Made by a program: the position numbers and the translations under genes. A stretch of DNA of 13,715 nucleotides from CAYRPN01 sp964426135 (GTDB lineage: Bacteria > Planctomycetota > Phycisphaerae > Phycisphaerales > Phycisphaeraceae): assembly GCA_964426135.1 (NCBI GenBank), contig CAYRPN010000149.1:1-13715 (forward strand), written 5' to 3'. Below the pieces are notes generated by a model that was not told the origin of the DNA, did not search any database, and saw only the letters and a program-made list of their open reading frames with translations. Each line of letters begins with the position of its first letter. Within the stretch, counting starts at the first letter, position 1. Positions 1 to 7,169 of this stretch are shown here, piece by piece.

Positions 1-66
1 GCCATGATCGTGCCCGAGCGCGACCCGCAAGAGGGGTTGGTTGCGGCGTGAAGAAGGAGGGGTAAT

Positions 67-1656
67 TCAACGGGCTGCTAGGCCCCCAGCGCCAGTCTTT
101 ATGTATACCTTTCGCTTGTCCACGTGTGTGACACCGGCTGCACTTTCGAAATTGAAGTCCCAGATAACATAAACATGAATGATGTTCTGATTGGCTGACG
201 CGGCAACGTCGGTATGGTGGGCCGCGTTATCACTTGCATTTAGTTTTGCCCAAATGCCGTTGGATCCACCGAGATTAGGCTCAGTTCCCATATTCTCCGT
301 AATCTCGAATTCACCGATTGTTGCCGCTTCGGTGGTTCGAATGATTGCCTGTGGCCGCCATACCTCATTGGCTGTTGCAATCCAGCTCTCCTGAATATGG
401 TCAATTTCGGCGGCTGTTGACTCGTGCTTTGGGTTCGCGTTGTCGAACAAGAAGATAAATCTGACTTCGATGTTGCGGCGCGGCTTTACGTTGACATTCA
501 ACCGAGCGATCGGAACGTTGTTCTTGCTGACGACGATATCAGTGTCACCCTTCTGTTTCCCCGTGATCGTAGCGTTCGTCGGATTCGTGTTCGTTTGAGT
601 CGGCGTCCGATCGGCCTTTGCCGGATTGCTCACGACGATCGGCAACTGATCCCCACCAACCAGCGAGGCATCGATCCGCAATTGGGCTGCCGTCGAACTT
701 GTATTGGCCTGAGGGTTGTCAGGTTCCTCCAAGACAATCCAAGGGGGGTTTTCCGTTGGATCAAAGCCCCGGTACGGCTCAGAGCGTTCGACCCACTGGG
801 CGCTTACAATCGGCACCTTGAGTTCGGCTTCGGAATATGCGGGAGGATTGGCGGTATGTTTGGCTCGCAATATCCACTGTGTGCTCGCCGCCATGGGCGC
901 CTCAGTCGCGCGATCCGCTGCTGCCATCGGCAGTAAGACATTCAGTGGCCAGTCTGGCTGTGTCTCGGCATTCTGTCCGCCATTGCCGTCCTGGTACAAG
1001 TTCACTTGCACCCCCACTGGAATTGCAATCTCGTTGCCCTCCCAGCCAATGGCTTTGCACTCGACTTTGATTTCTCGATCCGACCGTAATCGGAATTCCT
1101 GCCACCGAACCAAACGTAGCATCGCCTGTGGCTCGGTCGGTAGCACTTCAACTGACCAATGGAGCTTCCCAAATCCAACCCCGGGGATACGGGTGAGGTT
1201 GCCTTCTACCTTCATCGGGAACACGTCGGCATTGAACCAGTTTGGGTAGAACGCGTACACTTTGATGCGCTTCGGCCCCTCGACTAATCCATTCTCGTCC
1301 GCAACGACACCAAAATCTTTGGCAGTCTTAGCAAAGTCCACGTACTGATAGATCGCCAGCGGATCTTGTTTCTCATCTCCTTCGAAATTTCTGAAGTAGT
1401 ACTCGCCATCATTGCCGGGCGGGATGAACGTCATGCTGATCACTTTGACTTTGTCGTTGCCCTGGCCCAGGCGCAGCGTCTGGTGAGCGTTCATCCTCTC
1501 AGTGTCGGCATTGTCAATCTTGTCGTTCTGGATGACGCGCTCGGGCTTTGCCTTGACCTTCGCGTCGTCCGCAACAGCTCGCAGAAAGCGCGTTGGTAAC
1601 CCGAACGCGATCACGACAATGATCGCTGTGGATACGATTGCAAGAGTCTTTTTCAC
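67..1656 (-). CDS. Secreted Ig-like plus metzincin-type protease-like protein, probably broken at its C-terminus
   Basis: The 529-residue product starts with a signal peptide (MKK, hydrophobic stretch about residues 4-20, likely cleavage near 28-30). The start is GTG at 1656, preceded by a strong AGGAGG on the minus strand, and it overlaps the TPR-gene stop as GTGA, so translation is probably coupled. Residues about 325-392 look like a bacterial Ig-like (BIG2-type) beta domain. Residues about 395-529 resemble the part of a metzincin protease ahead of the zinc site: a beta strand around 396-405, an amphipathic helix with ANEVW at 429-433, then strands around 492-500 and 514-519. No HExxH is present before the stop. 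Removing one base at 69-70 would let the frame run on to the window edge as a Cys/Gly-rich stretch ending in GTIMA. The base composition is visibly less GC-rich than in neighbouring genes. The family assignment is inference, and the substrate is unknown. Confidence 0.6.
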   Translation of the reverse strand: MKKTLAIVSTAIIVVIAFGLPTRFLRAVADDAKVKAKPERVIQNDKIDNADTERMNAHQTLRLGQGNDKVKVISMTFIPPGNDGEYYFRNFEGDEKQDPLAIYQYVDFAKTAKDFGVVADENGLVEGPKRIKVYAFYPNWFNADVFPMKVEGNLTRIPGVGFGKLHWSVEVLPTEPQAMLRLVRWQEFRLRSDREIKVECKAIGWEGNEIAIPVGVQVNLYQDGNGGQNAETQPDWPLNVLLPMAAADRATEAPMAASTQWILRAKHTANPPAYSEAELKVPIVSAQWVERSEPYRGFDPTENPPWIVLEEPDNPQANTSSTAAQLRIDASLVGGDQLPIVVSNPAKADRTPTQTNTNPTNATITGKQKGDTDIVVSKNNVPIARLNVNVKPRRNIEVRFIFLFDNANPKHESTAAEIDHIQESWIATANEVWRPQAIIRTTEAATIGEFEITENMGTEPNLGGSNGIWAKLNASDNAAHHTDVAASANQNIIHVYVIWDFNFESAAGVTHVDKRKVYIKTGAGGLAAR

Positions 1657-2855
1657 GGATTGCCCTCCTTTTGGAATGGTGGAAGCGGTTGTCCCGTATG
1701 CATTTTCACGAGAAAATCAGCGATGTGATACGAACTCCCCGCCGATCGCGGCACCTGCCGCAACAGCGCCAATCCCTTGACCTTGTCCCCGCGCTGAATC
1801 TCATACCGGCCCAGCGTTACCGCGGCCTGATACACGAACTCGTTCTTCGCCCCTGAGCCAATCACCTTCTCCAGCATCTGCCGGCCTTCCTTGCTGAGCT
1901 CTTCATCCCTGGCCCAGACGGCGATGTTGCCCGCCGTCGTCGCGGCACGCACGTCGGTGAAGCCGGCATCCCCCGGCGCCCAGCGCTCGATCACCTTGCG
2001 GAACATCGCCAGCGCCTCCATGGGCTGGCCGAGGCGCTGGAAGCACAGGCCCTGCGCCAGGAACGGGTAATCGCGCTGCGGGTCGTTGAGCTTGCCGAAC
2101 TCGCCGTTGAGCAGGCGCTGGTGCATGGCGAGCGACTGATCGTAACGCTGCGTGACGTAGTAGAAGTCGGCGAGGAAGATGGCGTATTGCTGTTTGGAGT
2201 CGAAGAGCGCCAGTTCCTGCGGATAGGCGATGAGGTAGCCGTGCTGAGCGCCGAACATGAGGCGGGTGTAGTCGCTGGCTTCGCCGCGGTCTTCCAGGGC
2301 CTTGGTCGCGGGATCGAGATCGAGGAGCTTTTTGAACGCGGCCTTCGCCTTGGCCTGCGATTTGTTCGTCATGTAGACGAAGCCGATGTAGCGCACGCTG
2401 CGGGCTTCCAGGTCGGGCATGGCCCAGTCGGCGGTGGCGCGGTTGGCGAGCTGGCCGGGTTTCAGTTGCGGCGGGCTGACGTTGCCCCAGAAGTCGATGG
2501 TGAACTCCTGCTGCGGCGGTTGGACGGCCTTGCGGTCCTCGGCGGGGACGCGCAGTTCGCGCGGCTGGCCCTTGGCGGCGGCGAGCCAGTCATCCAGTTC
2601 GCCGAAATACTTCATCGCCAGTTTCGCGTCCATCCGTTTTTCGAGGGCGATCCGCCCGAGCAGGAGCAGGGCTTCGCCGACGTAGAGGCCGTAGCGGTCT
2701 TTGGCGACGAGCGCCACGAGTTGCTTTTCGACCTCTTCCGGGGCCGCGCCGGTGAGCAGCCGGCACTCGGCGGAAAACAGTTCGGCGGCCTCGGCGTAGG
2801 TGGTGTTGGCGCGGAAATGAGCAACTGCTGATTGGCCTCCAGAGCGTCCTTGCAT
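1653..2855 (-). CDS. TPR-type secreted protein, C-terminal part downstream of a frameshift
   Basis: This open frame continues the protein begun at 3592. Its authentic part starts near residue 15 (from about ANTTYAEAAELF) and runs to the end. What precedes that is out-of-frame sequence of the same gene, so the nominal ATG at 2855 is not a real start. The helical, alanine-rich pairs typical of tetratricopeptide repeats are visible throughout: EALLLLGRIALEK, KSQAKAKAAFKKLLDLDP, QRYDQSLAMHQRLL, QPMEALAMFRKVIERW and VYQAAVTLGRYEIQRG. Such repeats form a superhelical scaffold for protein contacts. Its stop overlaps the GTG of the following protease-like gene, and its last codons carry that gene's ribosome binding site. 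The combined protein would be about 645 residues. The partner is unknown, but the overlap suggests it works with the downstream secreted protein. Confidence 0.7.
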   Translation of the reverse strand: MQGRSGGQSAVAHFRANTTYAEAAELFSAECRLLTGAAPEEVEKQLVALVAKDRYGLYVGEALLLLGRIALEKRMDAKLAMKYFGELDDWLAAAKGQPRELRVPAEDRKAVQPPQQEFTIDFWGNVSPPQLKPGQLANRATADWAMPDLEARSVRYIGFVYMTNKSQAKAKAAFKKLLDLDPATKALEDRGEASDYTRLMFGAQHGYLIAYPQELALFDSKQQYAIFLADFYYVTQRYDQSLAMHQRLLNGEFGKLNDPQRDYPFLAQGLCFQRLGQPMEALAMFRKVIERWAPGDAGFTDVRAATTAGNIAVWARDEELSKEGRQMLEKVIGSGAKNEFVYQAAVTLGRYEIQRGDKVKGLALLRQVPRSAGSSYHIADFLVKMHTGQPLPPFQKEGNP

Positions 2856-3592
2856 TTGCGGTCGATGCGGCGAATCCGCTCCGCCTTCTCGAAGAGCGCG
2901 AACGATTCGCTGGTGAGGCGCTTCTTCGGCTCGGCGAGTTCCTTCGATTGCCGGGTGAGCCGGTCGATGAGCCAGTCGTAACTATTGTCAACGCTGAGGG
3001 CGGTAGGATTGCCGGTCGCCTTGTCGCCTCCGCCGTGCCGCAGATGCTGCGTGGCGTATTTCGCGGCGTAGTCGAATGCTTTGCGGGCGTCGGGGATATT
3101 GTTCATGGCGACGAGGGATCTGGCGGCACCCTCGGCCGCGAGCACGTGCTCGACGCCGGCGGTCTGCTTGACGAGCCAGTCGAAGAGGCCGAAGGCTTCC
3201 CACGGATTGTCGAGCGCCAGGGCGGCACATCCTTTGGCAAAGAACGGGTGAAAGTGCCGAGCATCGTACGGATCGCGGCGGACGGTGAACGGCGCGACAA
3301 GTTTGAGAGCGCGCTTCGCGTCGCCATCCTGCAAGGCGAGTTGCGCGGCCAAGCCTTCGACTTCCGGCCAGCGCGTGACGCCGGCGGTCTCACGGGCGCG
3401 AAACACGATGGGCGCGGCTTCCTTGAACTGTTCCTGGCGGATGAGCGATTCGGCGCGGGCGATGTACTTGCGGACGGAGATGTCGCGTTGTTCACCGGAA
3501 TCATCGGCACCAACCGACACGGCGCCGCCGCTCGTCAGAACGAGAACGAAGAACGCGAGCCGAACTCTGAGGTTGTCATCTGTCTGCCGCAT
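2612..3592 (-). CDS. TPR-type secreted protein, N-terminal part, frameshifted near 2810-2850
   Basis: The first 29 or so residues are a signal peptide (hydrophobic core LAFFVLVLT, cleavage likely after VGA), so the product is exported. From about residue 35 the chain is helical with tetratricopeptide-like pairs, for example ISVRKYIARAESLIRQEQFKEAAPIV and DAKRALKLVAPF, and a helix-rich region to residue about 260. Up to residue about 255 (EANQQLL) the sequence looks genuine. After that the frame becomes proline- and arginine-rich, with a run of Pro/Thr followed by Ser/Arg repeats, which is the signature of out-of-frame GC-rich DNA. The true continuation is the other minus-strand frame ending at 1653. 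The start at 3592 has a CCAGGAG sequence upstream. Either the gene is decaying or the assembly has a one-base error. Confidence 0.7.
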   Translation of the reverse strand: MRQTDDNLRVRLAFFVLVLTSGGAVSVGADDSGEQRDISVRKYIARAESLIRQEQFKEAAPIVFRARETAGVTRWPEVEGLAAQLALQDGDAKRALKLVAPFTVRRDPYDARHFHPFFAKGCAALALDNPWEAFGLFDWLVKQTAGVEHVLAAEGAARSLVAMNNIPDARKAFDYAAKYATQHLRHGGGDKATGNPTALSVDNSYDWLIDRLTRQSKELAEPKKRLTSESFALFEKAERIRRIDRKCKDALEANQQLLISAPTPPTPRPPNCFPPSAGCSPARPRKRSKSNSWRSSPKTATASTSAKPCSCSGGSPSKNGWTRNWR

Positions 3593-3624
3593 GATCCTGG
3601 GCTCCTGGAAGTGCCATCAAGACC

Positions 3625-3652
3625 ATCATAGCTAAATCAACCGGCTACGCAA
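3625..3652 (-). promoter_or_regulatory. Possible sigma70-like promoter of the TPR/protease-like unit
   Basis: Read on the minus strand there is TTGCGT (3647-3652), a 16-base spacer and TATGAT (3625-3630), about 33 bases before the start codon at 3592. The -10 box matches the consensus at five of six bases, while the -35 is weak. This is pattern matching only. Confidence 0.3.
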
Positions 3653-3679
3653 GATATGAGCACTGATTTCATATAGACA

Positions 3680-3928
3680 ATGAGTTCGAGAATCTGTTCG
3701 GAGGACGATGAAGGCACTCGCTACGAAGGCTTCATCGTGCGCGAAGCCGGCGACGAGGTGGAAGTGCGCAACGTGGCGGGCGTGTCGAAGGTGCTCAAGA
3801 CCAAGCAGGTCATCGATCGCGGCGTGCTGCAGAAATCCATCATGCCGCAGGGCCTGGCGGACAAGCTGACGGTGTACGAACTGGCGTCGCTGCTGGCGTA
3901 TTTTGAATCACTGAAACCGGGGAAGTGA
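3680..3928 (+). pseudogene. C-terminal remnant of a planctomycete heme-binding domain protein (TIGR02603-like)
   Basis: The 82 residues match the tail of the large PVC-type heme-binding proteins: a beta-rich stretch (GTRYEGFIVREAGDEVEVRN), then a KxxVxxR segment, then SIMPQGLADKLTVYELASLLAYFESL, the typical C-terminal helix region. In the intact family this tail follows a CxxCH heme-c domain and a long beta-propeller or HEAT-rich region, typically giving proteins of many hundreds of residues. None of that lies upstream: an in-frame TAG occurs two codons before the ATG, and the oppositely oriented TPR gene begins 87 bases away. No ribosome binding site is evident. It is therefore best read as a leftover of a deletion or rearrangement, not as a working small gene. 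Confidence 0.65.
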
Positions 3929-3951
3929 GCCGCGACGCGAGTCGCCGCACC

Positions 3952-4054
3952 GTAGCCGCGGCACTCCGTGCCGCGCATCGTCGACAGCAGAAATCATGAC
4001 TTCATCACGAGGCACAATGGCACTGGCCCGCGCGTCACGGAGTGCCGCGGCTAC
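3952..4054. repeat. Perfect 19-bp inverted repeat of a dispersed GCCGCGGCAC-type element
   Basis: GTAGCCGCGGCACTCCGTG at 3952-3970 is exactly reverse-complemented at 4036-4054, separated by 65 bases. Each arm is itself partly palindromic (GCGGCAC..GTGCCGC). The right arm overlaps the 3' end of the enolase-superfamily gene and provides its last codons. I saw no gene between the arms. The pair could mark a small non-autonomous element or two independent repeat insertions. Confidence 0.8.
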
Positions 4055-5465
4055 GACACGCCGGTGCCGGCAACTCCCGCGCCATCTCCTCCACGCGATA
4101 GCCGAAGCCCGGGCCGCGGATCGAAGTGAGATCGAGCCTGCCGTTGCGTCGCTGGTACAGGCCCGGATGCACCGCTTCCTCTGCCTTGCTCGCCTGCGGA
4201 TAAAACTGCATCGCGTTGGTTTCCACGCCCATGATCGTGCCGGTGTGGGCGGCCAGCAGGACGTGCGGGATCATCGCGAGCATCGGGTTCGTCAGGTCCT
4301 GCACCATCAACGTCATTCCGTGCGCCTTGGCCCAGCACGCGGAGAGAATCGCGCCGGTCTGCGTCTTGCAAGTCTTCAGCGCCACGCCGGTCCAGCCGAG
4401 GGTGCGGCCGAGTTTGACGAGCTTCCAGTCATGCGCGCTCTCATCCATGAAGAGGGGCTTACGCGCCGAGACACTGTGCACGTCGATGGGATGCTCTTCG
4501 AGTTCGTAGGGGAACGGTTGTTCGACGTACAGAATCATGCCGTAGTAGCGTGGATACTCATCGCGCAGGCCGTCGAGAATGTCGTTGACGTACGCGGGGT
4601 CGGTGACGGTGCAGTTGAAATCGACGGTAAGCCAGTTCACGCTGGTGCCAGCGGCGACCTCGGCGACGCGTTCGATGCGCGCGTAGTCCCACGCCAGATC
4701 GTTGCCGCGCAATTTCACCTTCAGGCAGGTGAGGCCGTCGGTCTCGATCCAGTCGCGCAGCTTGACGGGGTAGCCGTCCTTCGGTTCGTTGCCTTTGAAG
4801 TCCTCGGCTTCGAGCGGGTCGAGCCCGCCGACCAGGTGCCAGGCGGGCAGCGTCGCAGGCGGATTGGCGATGAGAAAATCGCACGGATATTTGCCTGCGA
4901 AGGAAATGCTCGCACCTTCGGCCGGCGATAGGTATGACGACAGGTCGCGTGACATGAACTGACGCGTGTACGTTTCGTAAATCGGCCGTCCCGCCAGCTT
5001 TCCGAACGCGTCGTGCAAAGCGATGTCGAACGCCGAGCAACACACCAGCGCGGCGAGCCAGGGCATGGGAGATCTCAAATTTGAAATCTCAGATTTCAGA
5101 TCGACCGCGTTGAACTTCGCCAGCAATCCGGGCAGCACGTGCTCGATGAACTCGTGGCCGACTTCCATCGGGTGGCCGAAGACGTTCAATTGCGCCCAGG
5201 CCCGAGTCAGTTCGATGCAGAAGCGCTTGAGCGCATCGAGGCGTAGTTCCACCGGCAGCGTGCTGGGCCAGACCCACTGCACGGAAAGCGGCGTTTCGCC
5301 CCAGCCCACCGTCGTGCGGCCCGCGCGGTCCGTCGCTGTGATCTTCACCCGCGCCATCGTCGCGCTGGTCAACGTCTCCGGCCCGAACTTCAGCGGCATG
5401 CGCGTGTTCACGGGCAGGAAATAGAGTTCGGCCTGTGTCGGGCGGATGTCGGTGGGTTTGCTCAT
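4035..5465 (-). CDS. Enolase-superfamily enzyme (mandelate racemase/muconate lactonizing type)
   Basis: The 476-residue protein has the ordered residues of the superfamily, whose members remove a proton next to a carboxylate to form a Mg-stabilised enolate. These are a KxK motif at 249-251 (LKVKL), metal ligands Asp282 (TVDFN), Glu315 (VEQP) and Asp341 (FMDES), and a second lysine at 364 (ALKTCKTQ). An N-terminal alpha/beta capping domain occupies about residues 10-160. At 476 residues it is longer than the common 350-420, in part because of inserted segments (about 205-240 and 122-133). Residues 122-132 (about DLKSEISNLRS) are encoded by a dispersed repeat, and the last residues (CRSRGTP) and stop come from another repeat arm. 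ATG at 5465 has AGGA upstream. The active-site motifs are intact, so it is probably functional. The substrate cannot be told from sequence, and no neighbour points to one. Confidence 0.8.
   Translation of the reverse strand: MSKPTDIRPTQAELYFLPVNTRMPLKFGPETLTSATMARVKITATDRAGRTTVGWGETPLSVQWVWPSTLPVELRLDALKRFCIELTRAWAQLNVFGHPMEVGHEFIEHVLPGLLAKFNAVDLKSEISNLRSPMPWLAALVCCSAFDIALHDAFGKLAGRPIYETYTRQFMSRDLSSYLSPAEGASISFAGKYPCDFLIANPPATLPAWHLVGGLDPLEAEDFKGNEPKDGYPVKLRDWIETDGLTCLKVKLRGNDLAWDYARIERVAEVAAGTSVNWLTVDFNCTVTDPAYVNDILDGLRDEYPRYYGMILYVEQPFPYELEEHPIDVHSVSARKPLFMDESAHDWKLVKLGRTLGWTGVALKTCKTQTGAILSACWAKAHGMTLMVQDLTNPMLAMIPHVLLAAHTGTIMGVETNAMQFYPQASKAEEAVHPGLYQRRNGRLDLTSIRGPGFGYRVEEMARELPAPACRSRGTP
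5071..5102. repeat. AT-rich dispersed repeat inside the enolase-family gene
   Basis: The stretch contains TTGAAATCTCAGATTTCAGA (5081-5100), strikingly AT-rich and self-complementary in parts within GC-rich coding DNA. A close relative lies in the intergenic region at 8471-8500 (TTGAAATCTTCGGATTTCAG). It keeps the reading frame open and encodes about 11 residues on the minus strand. Confidence 0.65.
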
Positions 5466-5495
5466 GCGTCAGGTCCTGCAAAAGATTGCCTTGTT

Positions 5496-5537
5496 GGTTA
5501 GCGGTCGGGCCTCGCCGACTCGGCCTGACCGCTAACC
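5496..5537. repeat. Inverted repeat with 16-base arms supplying the VanZ-protein stop codon
   Basis: GGTTAGCGGTCGGGCC (5496-5511) and GGCCTGACCGCTAACC (5522-5537) pair with one mismatch around a 10-base loop. On the minus strand the arm at 5532-5534 gives TAG, the stop of the VanZ-like gene. There is no T-run after it in either direction, so a classical terminator is unlikely, although the stem could still protect or end the transcript. Confidence 0.7.
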
Positions 5538-7127
5538 GGCGGAGTTGGTCTCCGCCGCCTTCACATTCGTTCCCGTCACCACGCCCCACAGCCACCAGCC
5601 GGCCCACGCGCCGATGAGATCCATCATCACGTCGGTGTTGTCCGCGGGTTTGCCGGCGAGGAACGCCTTGCCGACCTGAATGCCCACGGCGATCAGCAGG
5701 GTCAGGCCGATGCCCAGCAGCCGCGCGGCGCCCCGATTCTCCGTGCCTCCGGCCCAGCGCCATAGCGCGCCGATGGGCAGGAACAGCATGATCCCGCGCA
5801 GCATGTTGGTGAGCGCGGCGAACTCGCTGCCGAAGTAATGCGCTTTGAACGGCAGGTCAAGAAGCCCGCGCAGGCGGGCCATCGCGTCGCCGGTGCCGCG
5901 AGTGAACGGATGCCAGAACGTCAGCGCCAGCGGCACGGCGTAGAGGAGCGTCGCCGCCAGAGCAAGCGGAACGCGCATGCCTGTGGCTGCAGCGCCTTCA
6001 TCGGTCCGCGTAGCGGGGAGGCCTTCGCCGATGGCGAGTTTGGCTCCGATGATCCCGCCGGCCAGCGCGCCGAGTGTGCTGGAAATGATGTCGGTGGTGT
6101 CGACGTATCGGCTGAATACAAAAAGCTGTATCAGTTCGATCGTCGCCGCCAGAAGCAAGGCGCGTAACAGGATCGCGCCGAGTCCGCGGCCTGCCGCTGC
6201 GCCGTTTGCCGCGCGGCACGCCCCATCGACCGCCGCCGCTGTGCCGCGCCGCAGCCGCAGCCACATGCCGATGGGCACAAACAGAACGGCATCGACGCCG
6301 ATCTGCCACGCCAGGTCGAAGGCGTTCTTGTAAGTGTGTGAGAACGGCACAAGGATGACGCGCTTCGGATGGACGTGCAGCACATCGGCGCTGGCGATGG
6401 TCTTGTTGAACGTGCCATGTTCGCCGCGAACTTCCATCGTGATGGACGTCCCACTGTGCTGGCGGATGCGGCCTTCAAAGCTCTGCCCGTCGCGCGTGAC
6501 GACGATGTCGTTCACCTTCCGGCTGATCTCGGCGGGGCTGAAGGTCACGTCCAGCGGTTGCAGGCAGTAGAGCAGAAAACCCAGCGTGTAGAGTTGCAGG
6601 AGCCTGCGCGTCGGATGCACATCTCCCGTGGGTGCCGTCAGGTCGCGCACGCGCCGCAGCAGCGCGCGGCCGAAAAGCAGCCACGCGAGCATGCCCGCCA
6701 CGCCGCCGATGGCCTCGGCGTAGATGTCGTTCTGCGAGACGGTGCGGCGCGTGGTCCACTGCTGCGCGAATTCAATCGCCACGGCCAGCGTCGCCAGGAA
6801 CGCGGCGAGAATAGGAATCGCCGCGAAAGTCAGCGCCCGGTTCCTGCGATCCGCATCGATGAAGCCCAGCCAGAGAAAGCCCAGCGGCATGAAGAGCAGC
6901 AGGTTCGCCACCAGGTCGGCGCGGCGATAGACGCCCAGTTGCAGGTAGGGGACATCGCGGAATTTCTCGACGGCCTGCTCCCACGTGAGCCTCTTGAATT
7001 CCATCGGAACGAAGGAGCCATAAACCGCCAGCAGCGTCACGCCGACCGCGGCAAGAAAAAGATGCACGCGACGCGGCATGGCAGGCGGAATCGGAATAGC
7101 GACGGCGGTGGGCATGCGCGGCGCCAT
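5532..7127 (-). CDS. Membrane protein with three VanZ-like modules
   Basis: From ATG 7127 the product is 531 residues. Starts at 7115 or 7079 are also possible, and none has a clear ribosome binding site. It consists of hydrophobic segments around 21-38, 72-90, 100-120, 140-155, 178-190, 275-290, 315-335, 350-365, 385-405, 440-455, 468-485 and 500-517. The VanZ pattern of a (N)LLFxPxG helix followed by IE..Q..(R)....D and a Gly-rich helix appears three times: ANLLLFMPLGF with IEFAQQW and NDIYAEAIGG; VDAVLFVPIGM with IELIQLF and TDIISSTLGALAGG; GIMLFLPIGAL with IQVGKAFL and TDVMMDLIGAWAG. A soluble beta-rich segment (about 205-258) separates modules 1 and 2. VanZ proteins are linked to teicoplanin resistance and envelope functions, but the biochemical role is unknown. 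It diverges from the sugar genes, which suggests an envelope or exopolysaccharide role. Confidence 0.75.
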   Translation of the reverse strand: MAPRMPTAVAIPIPPAMPRRVHLFLAAVGVTLLAVYGSFVPMEFKRLTWEQAVEKFRDVPYLQLGVYRRADLVANLLLFMPLGFLWLGFIDADRRNRALTFAAIPILAAFLATLAVAIEFAQQWTTRRTVSQNDIYAEAIGGVAGMLAWLLFGRALLRRVRDLTAPTGDVHPTRRLLQLYTLGFLLYCLQPLDVTFSPAEISRKVNDIVVTRDGQSFEGRIRQHSGTSITMEVRGEHGTFNKTIASADVLHVHPKRVILVPFSHTYKNAFDLAWQIGVDAVLFVPIGMWLRLRRGTAAAVDGACRAANGAAAGRGLGAILLRALLLAATIELIQLFVFSRYVDTTDIISSTLGALAGGIIGAKLAIGEGLPATRTDEGAAATGMRVPLALAATLLYAVPLALTFWHPFTRGTGDAMARLRGLLDLPFKAHYFGSEFAALTNMLRGIMLFLPIGALWRWAGGTENRGAARLLGIGLTLLIAVGIQVGKAFLAGKPADNTDVMMDLIGAWAGWWLWGVVTGTNVKAAETNSAG

Positions 7128-7134
7128 GTTAGCA

Positions 7135-7163
7135 TTGACGCTGACGCGCCAACCTCGCACAAT
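7135..7163 (+). promoter_or_regulatory. Possible promoter of the sugar operon, compatible with a leaderless start
   Basis: TTGACG (7135-7140), a 17-base spacer and CACAAT (7158-7163) lie in the 42-base gap between the divergent genes. The expected transcription start, about seven bases on, coincides with the ATG at 7170. No ribosome binding site precedes that ATG. Confidence 0.3.
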
Positions 7164-7169
7164 GCTCCC

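Noticed and set aside
2121..2831. Plus-strand open frame opposite the TPR gene
   Set aside because: Low-complexity Gly/Val/Glu composition with no motif, antisense to convincing TPR coding sequence.
5496..5537. Rho-independent terminator
   Set aside because: The stem is strong but lacks a following T-run on either strand. It is better described as a dispersed inverted repeat.
5532..7127. Part of an exosortase/PEP-CTERM system
   Set aside because: VanZ-like proteins can occur near such systems, but no exosortase or PEP-CTERM motif is seen in the window.
6369..7169. Upstream extension of the aminotransferase frame
   Set aside because: The extra residues run antisense to the VanZ-like gene and do not resemble the family. 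The DegT-type protein clearly begins at 7170.
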